Source: Caballeronia sordidicola (GTDB lineage Bacteria; Pseudomonadota; Gammaproteobacteria; Burkholderiales; Burkholderiaceae). Taken from it: a DNA stretch of 64,000 nt. The position numbers and the translations under genes were made by a program. The stretch spans positions 372,001 to 436,000 of the forward strand of contig NZ_FCOC02000001.1 of the NCBI RefSeq assembly GCF_001544455.2. Direction: 5' to 3'. This document shows, in pieces, positions 49,401-59,070 of this stretch (positions within the stretch are counted from its first letter, which is position 1; every line of letters starts with the position of its first letter). The notes beneath the pieces were generated by a model. It was not told where the DNA came from and searched no databases. It saw only the letters and a program-made list of their open reading frames with translations.

Positions 49401-50044
49401 GCACAGTCACCACTCAGGAAACCGTCTTTGTCGTCGATGACGACGAAGCCGTGCGTGATTCTTTGCGCTGGCTGCTTGAAGCCAATGGCTACCGCGTCTC
49501 GTGTTTTGCGAGCGCCGAAGCGTACCTCGATGCGTACCTCCCGATCGCCCATTCCGGCGCGATCTCGTGCCTGATACTCGATGTGCGCATGTCGGGCATG
49601 AGCGGGCTCGAGTTGCAGGAAAAGCTGATTGCGGAGAATTCGCTGCTGCCGATCATTTTTGTCACGGGTCATGGCGACGTGCCAATGGCCGTGTCGACCA
49701 TGAAGAAAGGCGCGATGGATTTTATCGAAAAGCCTTTCGATGAAGCCGAGTTGAGGAAGCTGGTCGAACGCATGCTGGATAAGGCGCGGACCGAGAGTTC
49801 AAGCGTGCAGCAGCAGCGCGCCGCGGCAGAGCGGTTGGGCAAGCTTACGGCGCGGGAGCATCAGGTGCTGGAGCGGATTATCGCTGGGCGACTTAATAAG
49901 CAGATCGCCGATGATCTGGGGATTAGTATCAAGACGGTTGAGGCCCATCGGGCGAATATCATGGAGAAACTTTCTGTGAATACCGTCGCCGATTTGTTGA
50001 GACTCGCGCTTTCTAATAAGCCGCAGACACAGCAGGCGCAGTAG
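49397..50044 (+). CDS. FixJ/NarL-type response regulator
   Basis: 215-residue response regulator. The receiver domain covers about 9-125, with the acidic pocket VVDDDEA and phospho-acceptor Asp62 in LILDVRMSGMSG. The C-terminal LuxR-type HTH reads KLTAREHQVLERIIAGRLNKQ and ISIKTVEAHRANIMEKL. The 4-base overlap with the kinase gene (49397-49400) indicates a matched pair. It resembles FixJ/TtrR; target genes are unknown. Confidence 0.94.
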   Translation: MSTVTTQETVFVVDDDEAVRDSLRWLLEANGYRVSCFASAEAYLDAYLPIAHSGAISCLILDVRMSGMSGLELQEKLIAENSLLPIIFVTGHGDVPMAVSTMKKGAMDFIEKPFDEAELRKLVERMLDKARTESSSVQQQRAAAERLGKLTAREHQVLERIIAGRLNKQIADDLGISIKTVEAHRANIMEKLSVNTVADLLRLALSNKPQTQQAQ

Positions 50045-50532
50045 GGGGGTTTTATGGGCGCCCAGGTGCTTTGATGGACTTGGGCAGCCCTAGGCCGAGG
50101 TTCTGCTTTTTAGGGCTTTGCGCATTCCCTGTTCGTTGTTCCTCTTTAGCACTGTTAGCCACTGTCCGTGGCGGGACTTCATTTCTTTTTCCAACGGCGA
50201 AAAAGAAACGAAGCAAAGAAAACGCCTTCCAACCGCTAATTCTTAAGTGTCCCGAGCGTGCACGTACATCTGCTTGGGACTTCAAAAGAACCGTTGCCGC
50301 CGTAATCACCGTTAGCTGAAACCCTTCCCCTCCGTATCCCTACATCCACACGCTTCGCCACCAGCGTTCTCGGGCTAGAGCAACCGGCTCGTTGAGCACC
50401 TTGTCAGCGGCAGCCTTCGTGCCGGTGAAACGCCGTCCGGTATAATTTGAGCTTGATGCAGTCCTGCGTCACGCAGCCTGCCCTCCCGCACTTTTCCGAA
50501 AAGCGGCGGACTTTCCCCCGCCGAAATCTTCC
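50045..50532. other. Intergenic region before folD
   Basis: About 490 bases without a credible gene. It contains the second extragenic hairpin repeat (50173-50226) and, near folD, a GGCGG...CCGCC dyad at about 50503-50525. Confidence 0.55.
50173..50226. repeat. Extragenic hairpin repeat, copy 2
   Basis: Contains a perfect 10-bp stem (50182-50191 with 50199-50208, arms TTTCTTTTTC/GAAAAAGAAA) and then AAGCAAAGAAAA. In reverse complement it shares TTTCTTTGCTT, central hairpin and AAGT order with 41957-42014. Confidence 0.55.
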
Positions 50533-51396
50533 ATGACCGCCCAAATCATCGACGGCAACGCCCTCTCCAAAACCCTTCGCGCCAATGTCGCCTCCCGCGC
50601 CGCCGCCCTGACCGCCCGCGGACAGCAACCCGGCCTGGCCGTCGTTCTTGTCGGCGAGAATCCGGCCAGCGAAGTCTATGTGCGCAACAAAGTGAAGGCG
50701 TGTCAGGACAACGGGCTGCATTCCGTATTCGACCGCTTTCCGTCATCGCTCACGGAAAGCGAACTGCTCGCCCGTCTCGATGACCTGAACAACGACCCCA
50801 ATATTCACGGCATCCTGGTTCAGTTACCACTGCCAAAACATATCGATAGCCATAAAGTCATCGAAGCAATCGCGCCTGCCAAAGACGTCGATGGCTTCAA
50901 CGTCGAGAACGCCGGCGCCCTGATGACCGGCAAGCCATTGTTCCGCCCCTGCACGCCATACGGCGTAATGAAAATGTTCGAAGCCCACCAGATCCCGCTC
51001 GAAGGCGCTAATGCCGTGGTGATCGGACGCTCGAACATTGTCGGCAAACCCATGGCCATGCTGCTGCTCGAAGCCGGCGCGACCGTCACCATCACGCACA
51101 GCAAAACGCGCAATCTCGCGGCGCTCACCCGCAATGCAGACGTGGTCGTGGCGGCAACCGGCCGGCGCAACATCCTGACCGCGGACATGGTCAAGCCAGG
51201 CGCCACGGTAATCGACGTAGGCATGAACCGCGACGAAAATGGCAAGCTGTGCGGCGACGTGGATTTCGCAAACGTGAAGGAAGTCGCCGGATTCATCACG
51301 CCCGTGCCAGGAGGAGTCGGGCCAATGACCATCACCATGTTGCTCGTGAATACCATCGAAGCCGCCGAGCGCGCCATGCAGCAAGAGCGCGACTGA
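50533..51396 (+). CDS. folD: Methylenetetrahydrofolate dehydrogenase / cyclohydrolase
   Basis: Bifunctional enzyme of one-carbon metabolism, 287 residues. Family signatures are [15 protein letters not shown], the catalytic lysine in that helix, [13 protein letters not shown], and the NADP-binding [17 protein letters not shown]. The C-terminal [16 protein letters not shown] is complete. The ATG at 50533 gives the full family length, although no clear ribosome site precedes it. Confidence 0.97.
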   Translation: MTAQIIDGNALSKTLRANVASRAAALTARGQQPGLAVVLVGENPASEVYVRNKVKACQDNGLHSVFDRFPSSLTESELLARLDDLNNDPNIHGILVQLPLPKHIDSHKVIEAIAPAKDVDGFNVENAGALMTGKPLFRPCTPYGVMKMFEAHQIPLEGANAVVIGRSNIVGKPMAMLLLEAGATVTITHSKTRNLAALTRNADVVVAATGRRNILTADMVKPGATVIDVGMNRDENGKLCGDVDFANVKEVAGFITPVPGGVGPMTITMLLVNTIEAAERAMQQERD

Positions 51397-51573
51397 TTTC
51401 CTTCCACGCAACGATCGCTCACATTGCGTCAATCGCAGCCGTAGTCAGAAACGATTTGAGAATCGGCCAAGGCGTCCCCACAATAGACTTATCACCGCCG
51501 ATTTGGCGCGTCGTGTTTCGCGGCGCGTCTTCGCGTTTCTTCTTTGAAATTTTCATCCGAGACCGGGAGAGTC

Positions 51574-53706
51574 ATGTCCAGTTCGACACCATCGAATACC
51601 GCGAATCACGCTCAGTCCCAAGTCCACGGCAACCCGCTGCTCGACTTCTCCGACCTGCCCCTTTTTAACGACATCAAGCCGGAACACGTCACGCCCGCGC
51701 TGGACGTGCTTCTCGCCGATGCGAAAGCCGCCGTCGATCACGCCGCCGCACCGGACACGCCAGCGACGTGGCACGACATCGTGGAAAGCGTGGAGCGCGC
51801 GAGCGAACGGCTTTCGCGCGCGTGGGGCGTCATTGGCCACCTGAACGCCGTCGCCGACACCCCCGAGTTGCGCGCCGCCCACGCGGAAAATTTGCCACGC
51901 GTTACGGAGTTTTCCGCGAGCGTTGGACAGAATCTGGCGCTCTACGAGAAATACAAGGCGATCGCCGCGAGCAAGGAACATGAGGCGCTGACGGCCGAAC
52001 AAAAGAAGTTGCTCAGCAACGAGTTGCGTGGCTTCCGCTTGTCGGGCGCCGAATTGCCGGAAGACAAGAAGCCCCGCTTTGCGCGCTTGCAGGAAGAACA
52101 GGCGGCGTTATCGAAAGCATTTTCCGATCACGTCCTCGATGCCACTAACGCGTTTTCGTACATCGTGACGAATGAAAGCGAGCTTGCAGGTTTGCCGGAA
52201 GACGTGATCCAGGCGGCGCGCGAAGCCGCGCAAAAAGAAGGCAGCGAAGGCTGGAAATTCACATTGCACTTTCCATCGTATTTTCCGGTCATGCAATACG
52301 CCGAACATCGGCCGCTGCGTGAAGCGATGTATCGCGCCTATGTGACGCGGGCGTCCGAGTTGGGGCCGAACTACGGCCATGGCAAGCCAGAATGGGACAA
52401 CACGGCGAACGTGGTCGAGCAATTGAAACTGCGCGACGAAGAAGCGCACGCGCTCGGCTACCAGAACTTCGCCGAGGTTTCGCTCGCGCCGAAGATGGCC
52501 GAGTCGCCCGCCCAGGTGGTCTCGTTCCTCGAAGATCTCGCAGTGCGCGCGCGGCCCCACGCGGAACAGGACTGGATGGAGTTGCGCGCGTTTGCCGCGA
52601 CCGAGCTGGGCATGCCCGAACTGCAACCGTGGGATTCGACCTTCGCCGCCGAACGGCTGCGCCAGCAACGCTATTCGTTCTCCGAAAACGAAGTGAAGCA
52701 GTATTTTCCTCAGGAGGCGGTGTTGAAGGGCTTGTTCAAGGTCACGGAGACCCTGTTCGGCGTTTCGATTCGTCGCGACGAAGCCCCCGTCTGGAATCCG
52801 GACGTGCGCTTTTTCCGCGTGGAAAACAAGGATGGCTCACTCGTCGCGCAGTTCTACCTGGACCTGTATGCACGCGAAGGCAAACGCGGCGGCGCATGGA
52901 TGGATGACGCCCGCTCGCGCCGCAAGAGTCAGGACGGCAAGGTACAGACGCCGGTTGCGTACCTGACCTGCAACTTTTCGGCGCCAGTGGGTGGCAAGCC
53001 GGCCTGCTTCACGCACGACGAAGTCATCACCCTGTTCCATGAGTTCGGCCATGGCTTGCACCACATGCTCACGCGCGTCGATGAACTCGGCGTATCTGGC
53101 ATCAACGGCGTGGAATGGGATGCTGTCGAACTGCCGTCGCAGTTCATGGAAAATTTCTGCTGGGAATGGGACGTTCTCACCGACATGTCCGGTCACGTCG
53201 ACACCGGCGCCACCTTGCCGCGTGAGCTCTTCGACAAGATGCTGGCCGCAAAGAACTTCCAGAGCGGCCTCGGCACCTTGCGCCAGATCGTCCTTTCCAT
53301 GTTCGATATCCAGCTTCACAGCAACTACGATCCGGCAGGCGCCACGAACGTCAACGATTTCGCACGCGAGATCAACGAACGTTTCCACGTCGTGCCACAA
53401 GCGCCCTTCTCACGCTGGACCAACACCTTCACGCACATTTTCGCGGGCGGGTATGCCGCGGGTTACTACAGCTACAAATGGGCGGAGGTGTTGTCGGCCG
53501 ATGCGTATGCAGCATTTGAAGAAGCCGCGACGGTTGGCGGCGGATCGGTGCTGGATGCTGAGACTGGAATCCGCTACCGTCGCGAGATTCTCGAAGTTGG
53601 CGGCAGCCGGCCAGCGATGGACTCGTTCAAAGCATTCCGCGGCCGTGAGCCGAATATCGACGCGCTGTTGAGGCATAACGGCATGTCGCCTGCCGCTGCG
53701 CATTGA
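51574..53706 (+). CDS. prlC: M3-family oligopeptidase (oligopeptidase A type)
   Basis: 710-residue zinc metallopeptidase that degrades short peptides in the cytoplasm. The zinc motif HEFGH is in VITLFHEFGHGLHHML, with the downstream glutamate ligand in ELPSQFMENFCWEWD. The N-terminus LLDFSDLPLFNDIKPEHV matches oligopeptidase A. I used the ATG at 51574 because GGGAGAG precedes it; an ATG ten codons upstream has none. A terminator follows at 53733-53765. Confidence 0.94.
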   Translation: MSSSTPSNTANHAQSQVHGNPLLDFSDLPLFNDIKPEHVTPALDVLLADAKAAVDHAAAPDTPATWHDIVESVERASERLSRAWGVIGHLNAVADTPELRAAHAENLPRVTEFSASVGQNLALYEKYKAIAASKEHEALTAEQKKLLSNELRGFRLSGAELPEDKKPRFARLQEEQAALSKAFSDHVLDATNAFSYIVTNESELAGLPEDVIQAAREAAQKEGSEGWKFTLHFPSYFPVMQYAEHRPLREAMYRAYVTRASELGPNYGHGKPEWDNTANVVEQLKLRDEEAHALGYQNFAEVSLAPKMAESPAQVVSFLEDLAVRARPHAEQDWMELRAFAATELGMPELQPWDSTFAAERLRQQRYSFSENEVKQYFPQEAVLKGLFKVTETLFGVSIRRDEAPVWNPDVRFFRVENKDGSLVAQFYLDLYAREGKRGGAWMDDARSRRKSQDGKVQTPVAYLTCNFSAPVGGKPACFTHDEVITLFHEFGHGLHHMLTRVDELGVSGINGVEWDAVELPSQFMENFCWEWDVLTDMSGHVDTGATLPRELFDKMLAAKNFQSGLGTLRQIVLSMFDIQLHSNYDPAGATNVNDFAREINERFHVVPQAPFSRWTNTFTHIFAGGYAAGYYSYKWAEVLSADAYAAFEEAATVGGGSVLDAETGIRYRREILEVGGSRPAMDSFKAFRGREPNIDALLRHNGMSPAAAH

Positions 53707-53732
53707 TCGAGCAGGCCTCCCGAGTTCGCAGG

Positions 53733-53765
53733 GCGGTTCCGGCGCAAGCCGGGACCGCTTTTTTT
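53733..53765 (+). terminator. Intrinsic terminator after the M3 peptidase gene
   Basis: 11-bp stem with one G-T pair (53733-53743 with 53748-53758), GCAA loop and a seven-T run. It lies just before the stop of convergent codA. Confidence 0.88.
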
Positions 53766-53777
53766 ACCCCGACATTC

Positions 53778-55052
53778 CTATCTGTCCAGCCGGAAATCGA
53801 CTTGCTCCGGACGCCCTTCCAGGCTCAGGCTTGCTCGCATTGAAGGAGCTCGGCTGACTACCTTGCCGCGCCGAAGTACGGCGGTACGGGCAGCCCGCAA
53901 CCTGATTGCTTCAATAGGATCGCGCGCATCCAGCATCACGCAGTCCGCGTTGTTGCCCACCGCAATTCCATATCCTTCAATGCCCAAAATCTTCGCGGGC
54001 GTTGTGGTCACTGCCTCGAATGCGGCACACATTGCATCCACGCCCGTCATTTGTGCGACGTGCAATCCCATATGCGCGACTTCAAGCATGTCGCCCGAAC
54101 CGAGGCTATACCACGGGTCCATCACGCAGTCGTGGCCGAACGCCACATCGACGCCTGCTGCCATCAGTTCAGGCACGCGCGTCATGCCGCGGCGCTTCGG
54201 GTATGTGTCGGCGCGTCCTTGCAGGGTGATGTTGATCAGTGGATTGGCGATCACAGCCACGCCGGAATCGCGGATCAACGGAATCAGCTTGCTCACATAA
54301 TAGTTGTCCATGGAATGCATCGATGTAACGTGCGAACCGGTGACACGGCCCTGCAAACCTAGCCTATGCGTTTCTGCCGCAAGCGTTTCAATGTGCCGCG
54401 ACATGGGGTCGTCGGACTCGTCACAATGCATGTCCACGCGCAAACCCTTCTGCGCCGCAAACTCGCATAGCAGCCGGACGGATTCGGCTCCATCGGTCAT
54501 CGTGCGCTCGAAATGCGGAATTCCTCCGACGACGTCGACACCCATCGATATCGCGCGCTTCAGGTTCTCAAACGCACCCTCGCTTCGCAGAACGCCGTCT
54601 TGTGGGAACGCTACAAGTTGCAAGTCGAGATACGGTTTTACTCGACGCTTCACTTCGAGCAGCGCCTCCACTGCGAGCAGACGCGGGTCGCACACGTCGA
54701 CGTGCGAGCGGACTGCAAGCAAGCCGCGTGCGACGGCCCAATCGCAATACTGCATTGCCCGGTCAATCAGCGCCTCTTGGGTGAGCACGGGTTTCAGTTC
54801 TCCCCATAACGCGATGCCTTCCAGCAGCGTTCCCGACGCGTTCACGCGCGGCAGCCCATAGGACAACGTGGCGTCCATATGAAAATGCGCATCCACGAAC
54901 GGCGCTGTGACAAGTGAGCCCGCAGCCTCGATTTCTTCGGGGGCCGTCGCGTCAAGTCGCGATTCGATGGCGGCAAACCGGCCATCCTTAACGCCGATAT
55001 CCACAGGATCGCGCGAATGGGCGAGCACGGCTCGCCGAATGATCAGGTCCAT
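53778..55052 (-). CDS. codA: Cytosine deaminase (CodA-type amidohydrolase)
   Basis: Amidohydrolase-fold deaminase of 424 residues. It matches E. coli CodA in length and in long conserved blocks: metal site VDAHFHMDATLSYG near 60, DMHCDESDDP near 210, VTGSHVTSMHS, LQGRADTYPKRRGMTRV, and FGHDCVMDPWYSLGS. The product would be uracil from cytosine; related isoguanine or creatinine activity cannot be excluded. I used the ATG at 55050-55052, with AAGGAC upstream. No codB transporter gene is adjacent. Confidence 0.9.
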   Translation of the reverse strand: MDLIIRRAVLAHSRDPVDIGVKDGRFAAIESRLDATAPEEIEAAGSLVTAPFVDAHFHMDATLSYGLPRVNASGTLLEGIALWGELKPVLTQEALIDRAMQYCDWAVARGLLAVRSHVDVCDPRLLAVEALLEVKRRVKPYLDLQLVAFPQDGVLRSEGAFENLKRAISMGVDVVGGIPHFERTMTDGAESVRLLCEFAAQKGLRVDMHCDESDDPMSRHIETLAAETHRLGLQGRVTGSHVTSMHSMDNYYVSKLIPLIRDSGVAVIANPLINITLQGRADTYPKRRGMTRVPELMAAGVDVAFGHDCVMDPWYSLGSGDMLEVAHMGLHVAQMTGVDAMCAAFEAVTTTPAKILGIEGYGIAVGNNADCVMLDARDPIEAIRLRAARTAVLRRGKVVSRAPSMRASLSLEGRPEQVDFRLDR

Positions 55053-55216
55053 GGGGCTGTCCTTTTGCTGATGTATTCGGGACATTGTAGCGGCCCGGAA
55101 AACGGAATTTCGAGCGCGTGAAGCACGTTAGCCATTCGGTCTACTTCAAGCGCCGGACGATGCACGCGAAACTACGGCTTCGGGTGATTTAAACGCTGCA
55201 CGTCATAGAATGGCGT

Positions 55217-55244
55217 CTTGAGTCAAAGTGACTTGACGCTCAAG
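55217..55244. repeat. Imperfect inverted repeat upstream of xthA
   Basis: CTTGAG TCAA - six bases - TTGA CG CTCAAG: two nested arm pairs with a two-base bulge. It lies about 70 bases before xthA; a regulatory role is possible but unsupported. Confidence 0.4.
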
Positions 55245-55315
55245 CTACGTATGCACGAAGCTGCGTTCGCGCTAGAACTCATCACCGTACAGAATACATT
55301 CCGAGCATCCACTAA

Positions 55316-56092
55316 ATGAAAATCGCCACCTGGAACGTCAATTCGCTCAAAGTCCGTCAGCAACATGTCATCGACTGGCTGGCGACGAGCGGCGTAGACG
55401 TGCTGTGCTTACAGGAACTCAAGCTGACCGACGACAAATTTCCCGTCGCCGAACTGGAAGCCGCGGGCTACAAGAGCTGGTACGCCGGACAGAAGACCTA
55501 CAACGGCGTGGGCATCCTGGTGCGCAGCGGTCTCACGGTCGACGAAACCACAATCGTGCGCAATATCCCCGCTTTCGAAGATCCGCAACAGCGCGTGATT
55601 GCCGTGACGGTAGAAGGCGTCCGGATCATCTCAGCCTATTTCCCAAATGGACAGGCGCCGGGCACCGAGAAATTTGCCTACAAGATGCGCTGGCTGGAAG
55701 CGCTGCGCGACTGGATACAAGTCGAAATGAAAAGCTATCCGCAACTGGCCCTGCTCGGCGACTACAACATCGCGCCGGAAGATCGCGACGTGCACGACCC
55801 GAAAGCATGGGAAGGCCAGAACCTTGTTTCACCCGATGAACGCGCGCATTTCGTGCAACTCATAGAACTCGGTCTCACTGATACCTTTCGCAAATTCGAG
55901 CAGCCGGAAAAACTCTTTACGTGGTGGGATTACCGCATGCTCGGATTCCGGCGCAACGCGGGATTGCGCATCGATCACATTCTGGTGACGGCCGAACTCG
56001 CCGCGCGCTGCACGGCCTGTGAAGTGGATAAAGTGCCGAGGAAGTGGGAACAGCCCTCGGACCACGCGCCGGTGATCGCGACCATTAGCTAA
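55316..56092 (+). CDS. xthA: Exonuclease III
   Basis: AP endonuclease and 3'-5' exonuclease of base-excision repair, 258 residues. Catalytic motifs of the EEP family occur in order: MKIATWNVNSLKVR, LCLQELKLTDD, NGVGILVRS, LLGDYNIAPEDRDVHD, WWDYR and the C-terminal QPSDHAPVIATI. A hairpin at 56096-56121 follows directly. Confidence 0.97.
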   Translation: MKIATWNVNSLKVRQQHVIDWLATSGVDVLCLQELKLTDDKFPVAELEAAGYKSWYAGQKTYNGVGILVRSGLTVDETTIVRNIPAFEDPQQRVIAVTVEGVRIISAYFPNGQAPGTEKFAYKMRWLEALRDWIQVEMKSYPQLALLGDYNIAPEDRDVHDPKAWEGQNLVSPDERAHFVQLIELGLTDTFRKFEQPEKLFTWWDYRMLGFRRNAGLRIDHILVTAELAARCTACEVDKVPRKWEQPSDHAPVIATIS

Positions 56093-56095
56093 ATG

Positions 56096-56121
56096 AAGCG
56101 GGAACGTTGCCGTTCCCGCTT
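56096..56121. terminator. Hairpin between xthA and ntrC
   Basis: 11-bp perfect stem (56096-56106 with 56111-56121), TTGC loop, between two convergent genes. T tracts are short, so termination strength is uncertain. Confidence 0.65.
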
Positions 56122-56124
56122 ACA

Positions 56125-57630
56125 TCAAGCATCCAGATGCAATTCCTGGATCTTGCGCGTGATCGTATTCCGGCCAATACCCAGACGTTCGGCCGCTTCG
56201 ACCTTGCGGCCACGCGTGAAATCGAGCGCTTCGCGGATCACTGCAGCCTCGAACCGCCGCGCGAGTTCATCCATGACGTCGGCGGTGTTCTCCCGCAGCA
56301 GGCGCGCAACCTCCGTGCGCAAGCCGTTCTCCCAAATACTCGCGGGAATGCCTGCAGGCGCACTGCCGAGCGCAACAGGCAAGCCATTCGGACCGCTCGC
56401 CAAAACCGCACTCGACGACGCCCCGCCCTCCGCTGCCGAAGCCGTCAGCGACGTACTTTCGCCCGCATATTCCTGCGTCGGCGTAAGGTCTGGCGGCAGG
56501 TCCTTGCGTTCGATTGTCTGCGCCGGCGCCATCACGGTCAGCCAGTTGCATAGATTCTCCAACTGCCGGACATTACCGGGAAACGGCAGCGATGCAAGAA
56601 ACGCAAGCGCATCTTCGGATACACGCTTCGGTTCCACGCCCAGATCGCGCGCGCTCTTTTGCAGAAAGTGGCGCGTGAGCAGCGCAATGTCCTCGCTGCG
56701 CTCCCTCAAAGCGGGCAACCTCAATCTGATCACGTTCAACCGGTGATACAAGTCCTCGCGAAACAGACCCTGGCGCACGCGCGATTCGAGATTCTGGTGC
56801 GTCGCCGCGATCACGCGAACATTCGCCTTCAACGGGTTATGCCCGCCCACGCGATAAAACTGCCCATCGGACAGCACCCGCAGCAAGCGCGTTTGAAGAT
56901 CGAACGGCATATCGCCGATCTCATCGAGGAACAGCGTGCCGTTTTCCGCCTGCTCAAAGCGTCCCTGACGCATGGCCTGCGCGCCCGTGAACGCGCCGCG
57001 TTCGTGCCCGAACAACTCGGACTCGAGCAGATCCTTAGGAATCGCCGCCGTGTTCAACGCAATGAAGGGTCCGTTCGCGCGCGGGCTATGGCGGTGCAGC
57101 GCGCGTGCAACAAGCTCCTTTCCGGTGCCTGATTCGCCCGTGATGAGCACAGTGGCGGCGGAATGCGACAGACGTCCAATAGCGCGAAACATATCCTGCA
57201 TTGCCGGCGCCTGGCCGAGCATTTCAGGCGTTTCCGTGACACTGTTGTCGTAGGCCGCTTCGCCGCGCATGCTTTCGTCGACCGCACGGCGGATCAGTTC
57301 CACCGCTTTGTCGACATCGAAAGGCTTGGCAAGATACTCGAACGCGCCGCCCTGAAATGCGGCAACCGCGCTGTCGAGATCGGAGAACGCGGTCATGATG
57401 ATGACCGGCAGACCGGGCAGCTTGTCGCGCACGGTTTGCAGCAATTCAAGACCCGATCCACCCGGCATGCGGATGTCGGACACGAGCACTTGCGGGCTTT
57501 CCTGTTCGAGCGCGGTCAGCGCATCGCGGACGCCGGAAAAACTGCGTGTCGCGAAGTTCTCTCTTGCGAGGGCTTTTTCAAGCACCCAGCGGATGGATTG
57601 GTCGTCGTCTACTATCCAGATCGGCTTCAT
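56125..57630 (-). CDS. ntrC: Nitrogen regulation response regulator NtrC
   Basis: Sigma-54 activator of 501 residues. The receiver domain is at 1-120 with phospho-acceptor Asp52 (VLVSDIRMPGGSG). The AAA+ domain has Walker A GESGTGKE and the sigma-54-contacting GAFTGA loop in GHERGAFTGAQAM. A C-terminal Fis-type HTH ends EAAERLGIGRNTITRKIQEL. NtrB lies 137 bases upstream. Predicted target sites lie upstream of glnA in this window. Confidence 0.97.
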   Translation of the reverse strand: MKPIWIVDDDQSIRWVLEKALARENFATRSFSGVRDALTALEQESPQVLVSDIRMPGGSGLELLQTVRDKLPGLPVIIMTAFSDLDSAVAAFQGGAFEYLAKPFDVDKAVELIRRAVDESMRGEAAYDNSVTETPEMLGQAPAMQDMFRAIGRLSHSAATVLITGESGTGKELVARALHRHSPRANGPFIALNTAAIPKDLLESELFGHERGAFTGAQAMRQGRFEQAENGTLFLDEIGDMPFDLQTRLLRVLSDGQFYRVGGHNPLKANVRVIAATHQNLESRVRQGLFREDLYHRLNVIRLRLPALRERSEDIALLTRHFLQKSARDLGVEPKRVSEDALAFLASLPFPGNVRQLENLCNWLTVMAPAQTIERKDLPPDLTPTQEYAGESTSLTASAAEGGASSSAVLASGPNGLPVALGSAPAGIPASIWENGLRTEVARLLRENTADVMDELARRFEAAVIREALDFTRGRKVEAAERLGIGRNTITRKIQELHLDA

Positions 57631-57767
57631 AAAAGTTCGGCGAGATATCTTCGTGTGGTTCGGTTTAAGCCCGTCGAAACGGTCAGGCGCATCAGCGCTT
57701 CAAAAATATCGATGAACCCTCGTGATTGATCGTTGAATGATTGGCCACGATTGCCGGGCACGGCCGC

Positions 57768-58913
57768 TTATCCTTCAAACGGCAACAGGATGGTGAACTC
57801 GGTGCAGCCCGGCTTGCTTTCCACTTCAATCAATCCATCGTGCTGCTGCACGAAGGTCTGTGCGAGCGTAAGGCCAAGTCCGCTGCCGTCTTCCCGCCCG
57901 GATACGAGCGGATAAAAGATCCGGTCACGTATTTCCTCCGGAATGCCTGGACCATTGTCAGTGATATGCAAGTCCAGTGCCAGTTTGTGTAAGCGTTTGC
58001 CAATCGTCACTTTGCGTGCAATACGCGTGCGCAGTTCGATGCGCGCATCGCCTTGTGAAATGCGTTCGCGCAACGCTTCCGCTGCATTACGAACGATGTT
58101 GAGCAACGCCTGGATCAACTGCTCCTTGTCACCGCGCAGGTCGGGCACGCTCACGTCGTAGTCGCGATCGAGCGTGAGGCCACGGGGAAACTCGGCAAGG
58201 ATCACGGCGCGCACGCGCTCGCAGACTTCATGGATGTTCACATCGCCCACGATATGCGGATGACGATGCGGCTCCAGCAACCGGTCGACAAGCGTCTGCA
58301 GCCGGTCCGATTCCTTGATGATGACCTGCGTGTATTCGCGCAGTTCGTCACGTTCACGCGCGCCCAGTTCGAACTCGAGCAGTTGCGCCGCGCCCCGGAT
58401 GCCGCCAAGCGGATTCTTGATTTCGTGCGCGAGGTTGCGAATCAGTTGTTTGTTGACCGCGGTCAGATCATGAATGCGCTCTTCGCGATCGGTCTTCAGA
58501 TGCCGCTCGTTTTCGAACAGTTCGAGCAGCACGTAATTGGGCGCGGCCTCCAGATACGCGACGATTGCATGTACATGCAGCGGCTCGCGGCCGGGACGTT
58601 CCAGCACGGCATCCAGATGGGTCGCGTTGAACCTGTGATCAGCAATCGACGCAATCGTCGATACCAGTTCGTCCGCATTGGCGAACAATTCGGGCCACGC
58701 GGTTTGAGCCAACTGCTTGCGCGAACGTTCGAGCATGGCTTCGGCCGACGGATTCGCAAATGCGATCTTCAGCGTCGACTTGTCCAGCACAAGCACGACC
58801 GTAGGCAATGCTTCCATGCCCGGCAGCAGATTGGTGGCGACGAGCGTGGCGTCGTCGGACAGCGAATTGTCGGGAGGACTCTTTCTCGCCTTGATGAGAT
58901 TCTTGAGAACCAT
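57768..58913 (-). CDS. ntrB: Nitrogen regulation sensor kinase NtrB
   Basis: Cytoplasmic histidine kinase/phosphatase of 381 residues that controls NtrC in response to PII. A PAS domain is at about 30-140; the H-box is LIRNLAHEIKNPLGGIRGAAQ; the ATPase domain holds LNIVRNAAEALRE, DNGPGIPEEIRDRIFYP and GSGLGLTLAQ. No membrane segment is present, as expected for NtrB. glnA is upstream, separated by a terminator-like palindrome. Confidence 0.96.
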   Translation of the reverse strand: MVLKNLIKARKSPPDNSLSDDATLVATNLLPGMEALPTVVLVLDKSTLKIAFANPSAEAMLERSRKQLAQTAWPELFANADELVSTIASIADHRFNATHLDAVLERPGREPLHVHAIVAYLEAAPNYVLLELFENERHLKTDREERIHDLTAVNKQLIRNLAHEIKNPLGGIRGAAQLLEFELGARERDELREYTQVIIKESDRLQTLVDRLLEPHRHPHIVGDVNIHEVCERVRAVILAEFPRGLTLDRDYDVSVPDLRGDKEQLIQALLNIVRNAAEALRERISQGDARIELRTRIARKVTIGKRLHKLALDLHITDNGPGIPEEIRDRIFYPLVSGREDGSGLGLTLAQTFVQQHDGLIEVESKPGCTEFTILLPFEG

Positions 58914-58964
58914 CGTGCTGTGAGACCCGGTCTTGAAACTGTGAGACGAAGATCCGGCGATTAA

Positions 58965-58992
58965 AAAAAGGGACGGCGCGCCGTCCCTTTTT
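58965..58992 (-). terminator. Palindromic terminator between glnA and ntrB
   Basis: 14-bp perfect palindrome (58965-58978 with 58979-58992), A-rich and T-rich at the ends. It probably ends most glnA transcripts and lets some read into ntrBC. Confidence 0.85.
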
Positions 58993-59070
58993 GTTCACCT
59001 GACACTTCTGCTTCGCGTCGAGCGGCGCACTTCCCCGGCTGCCGGAAAACGAAGTGCGCGCGCCATCCGC

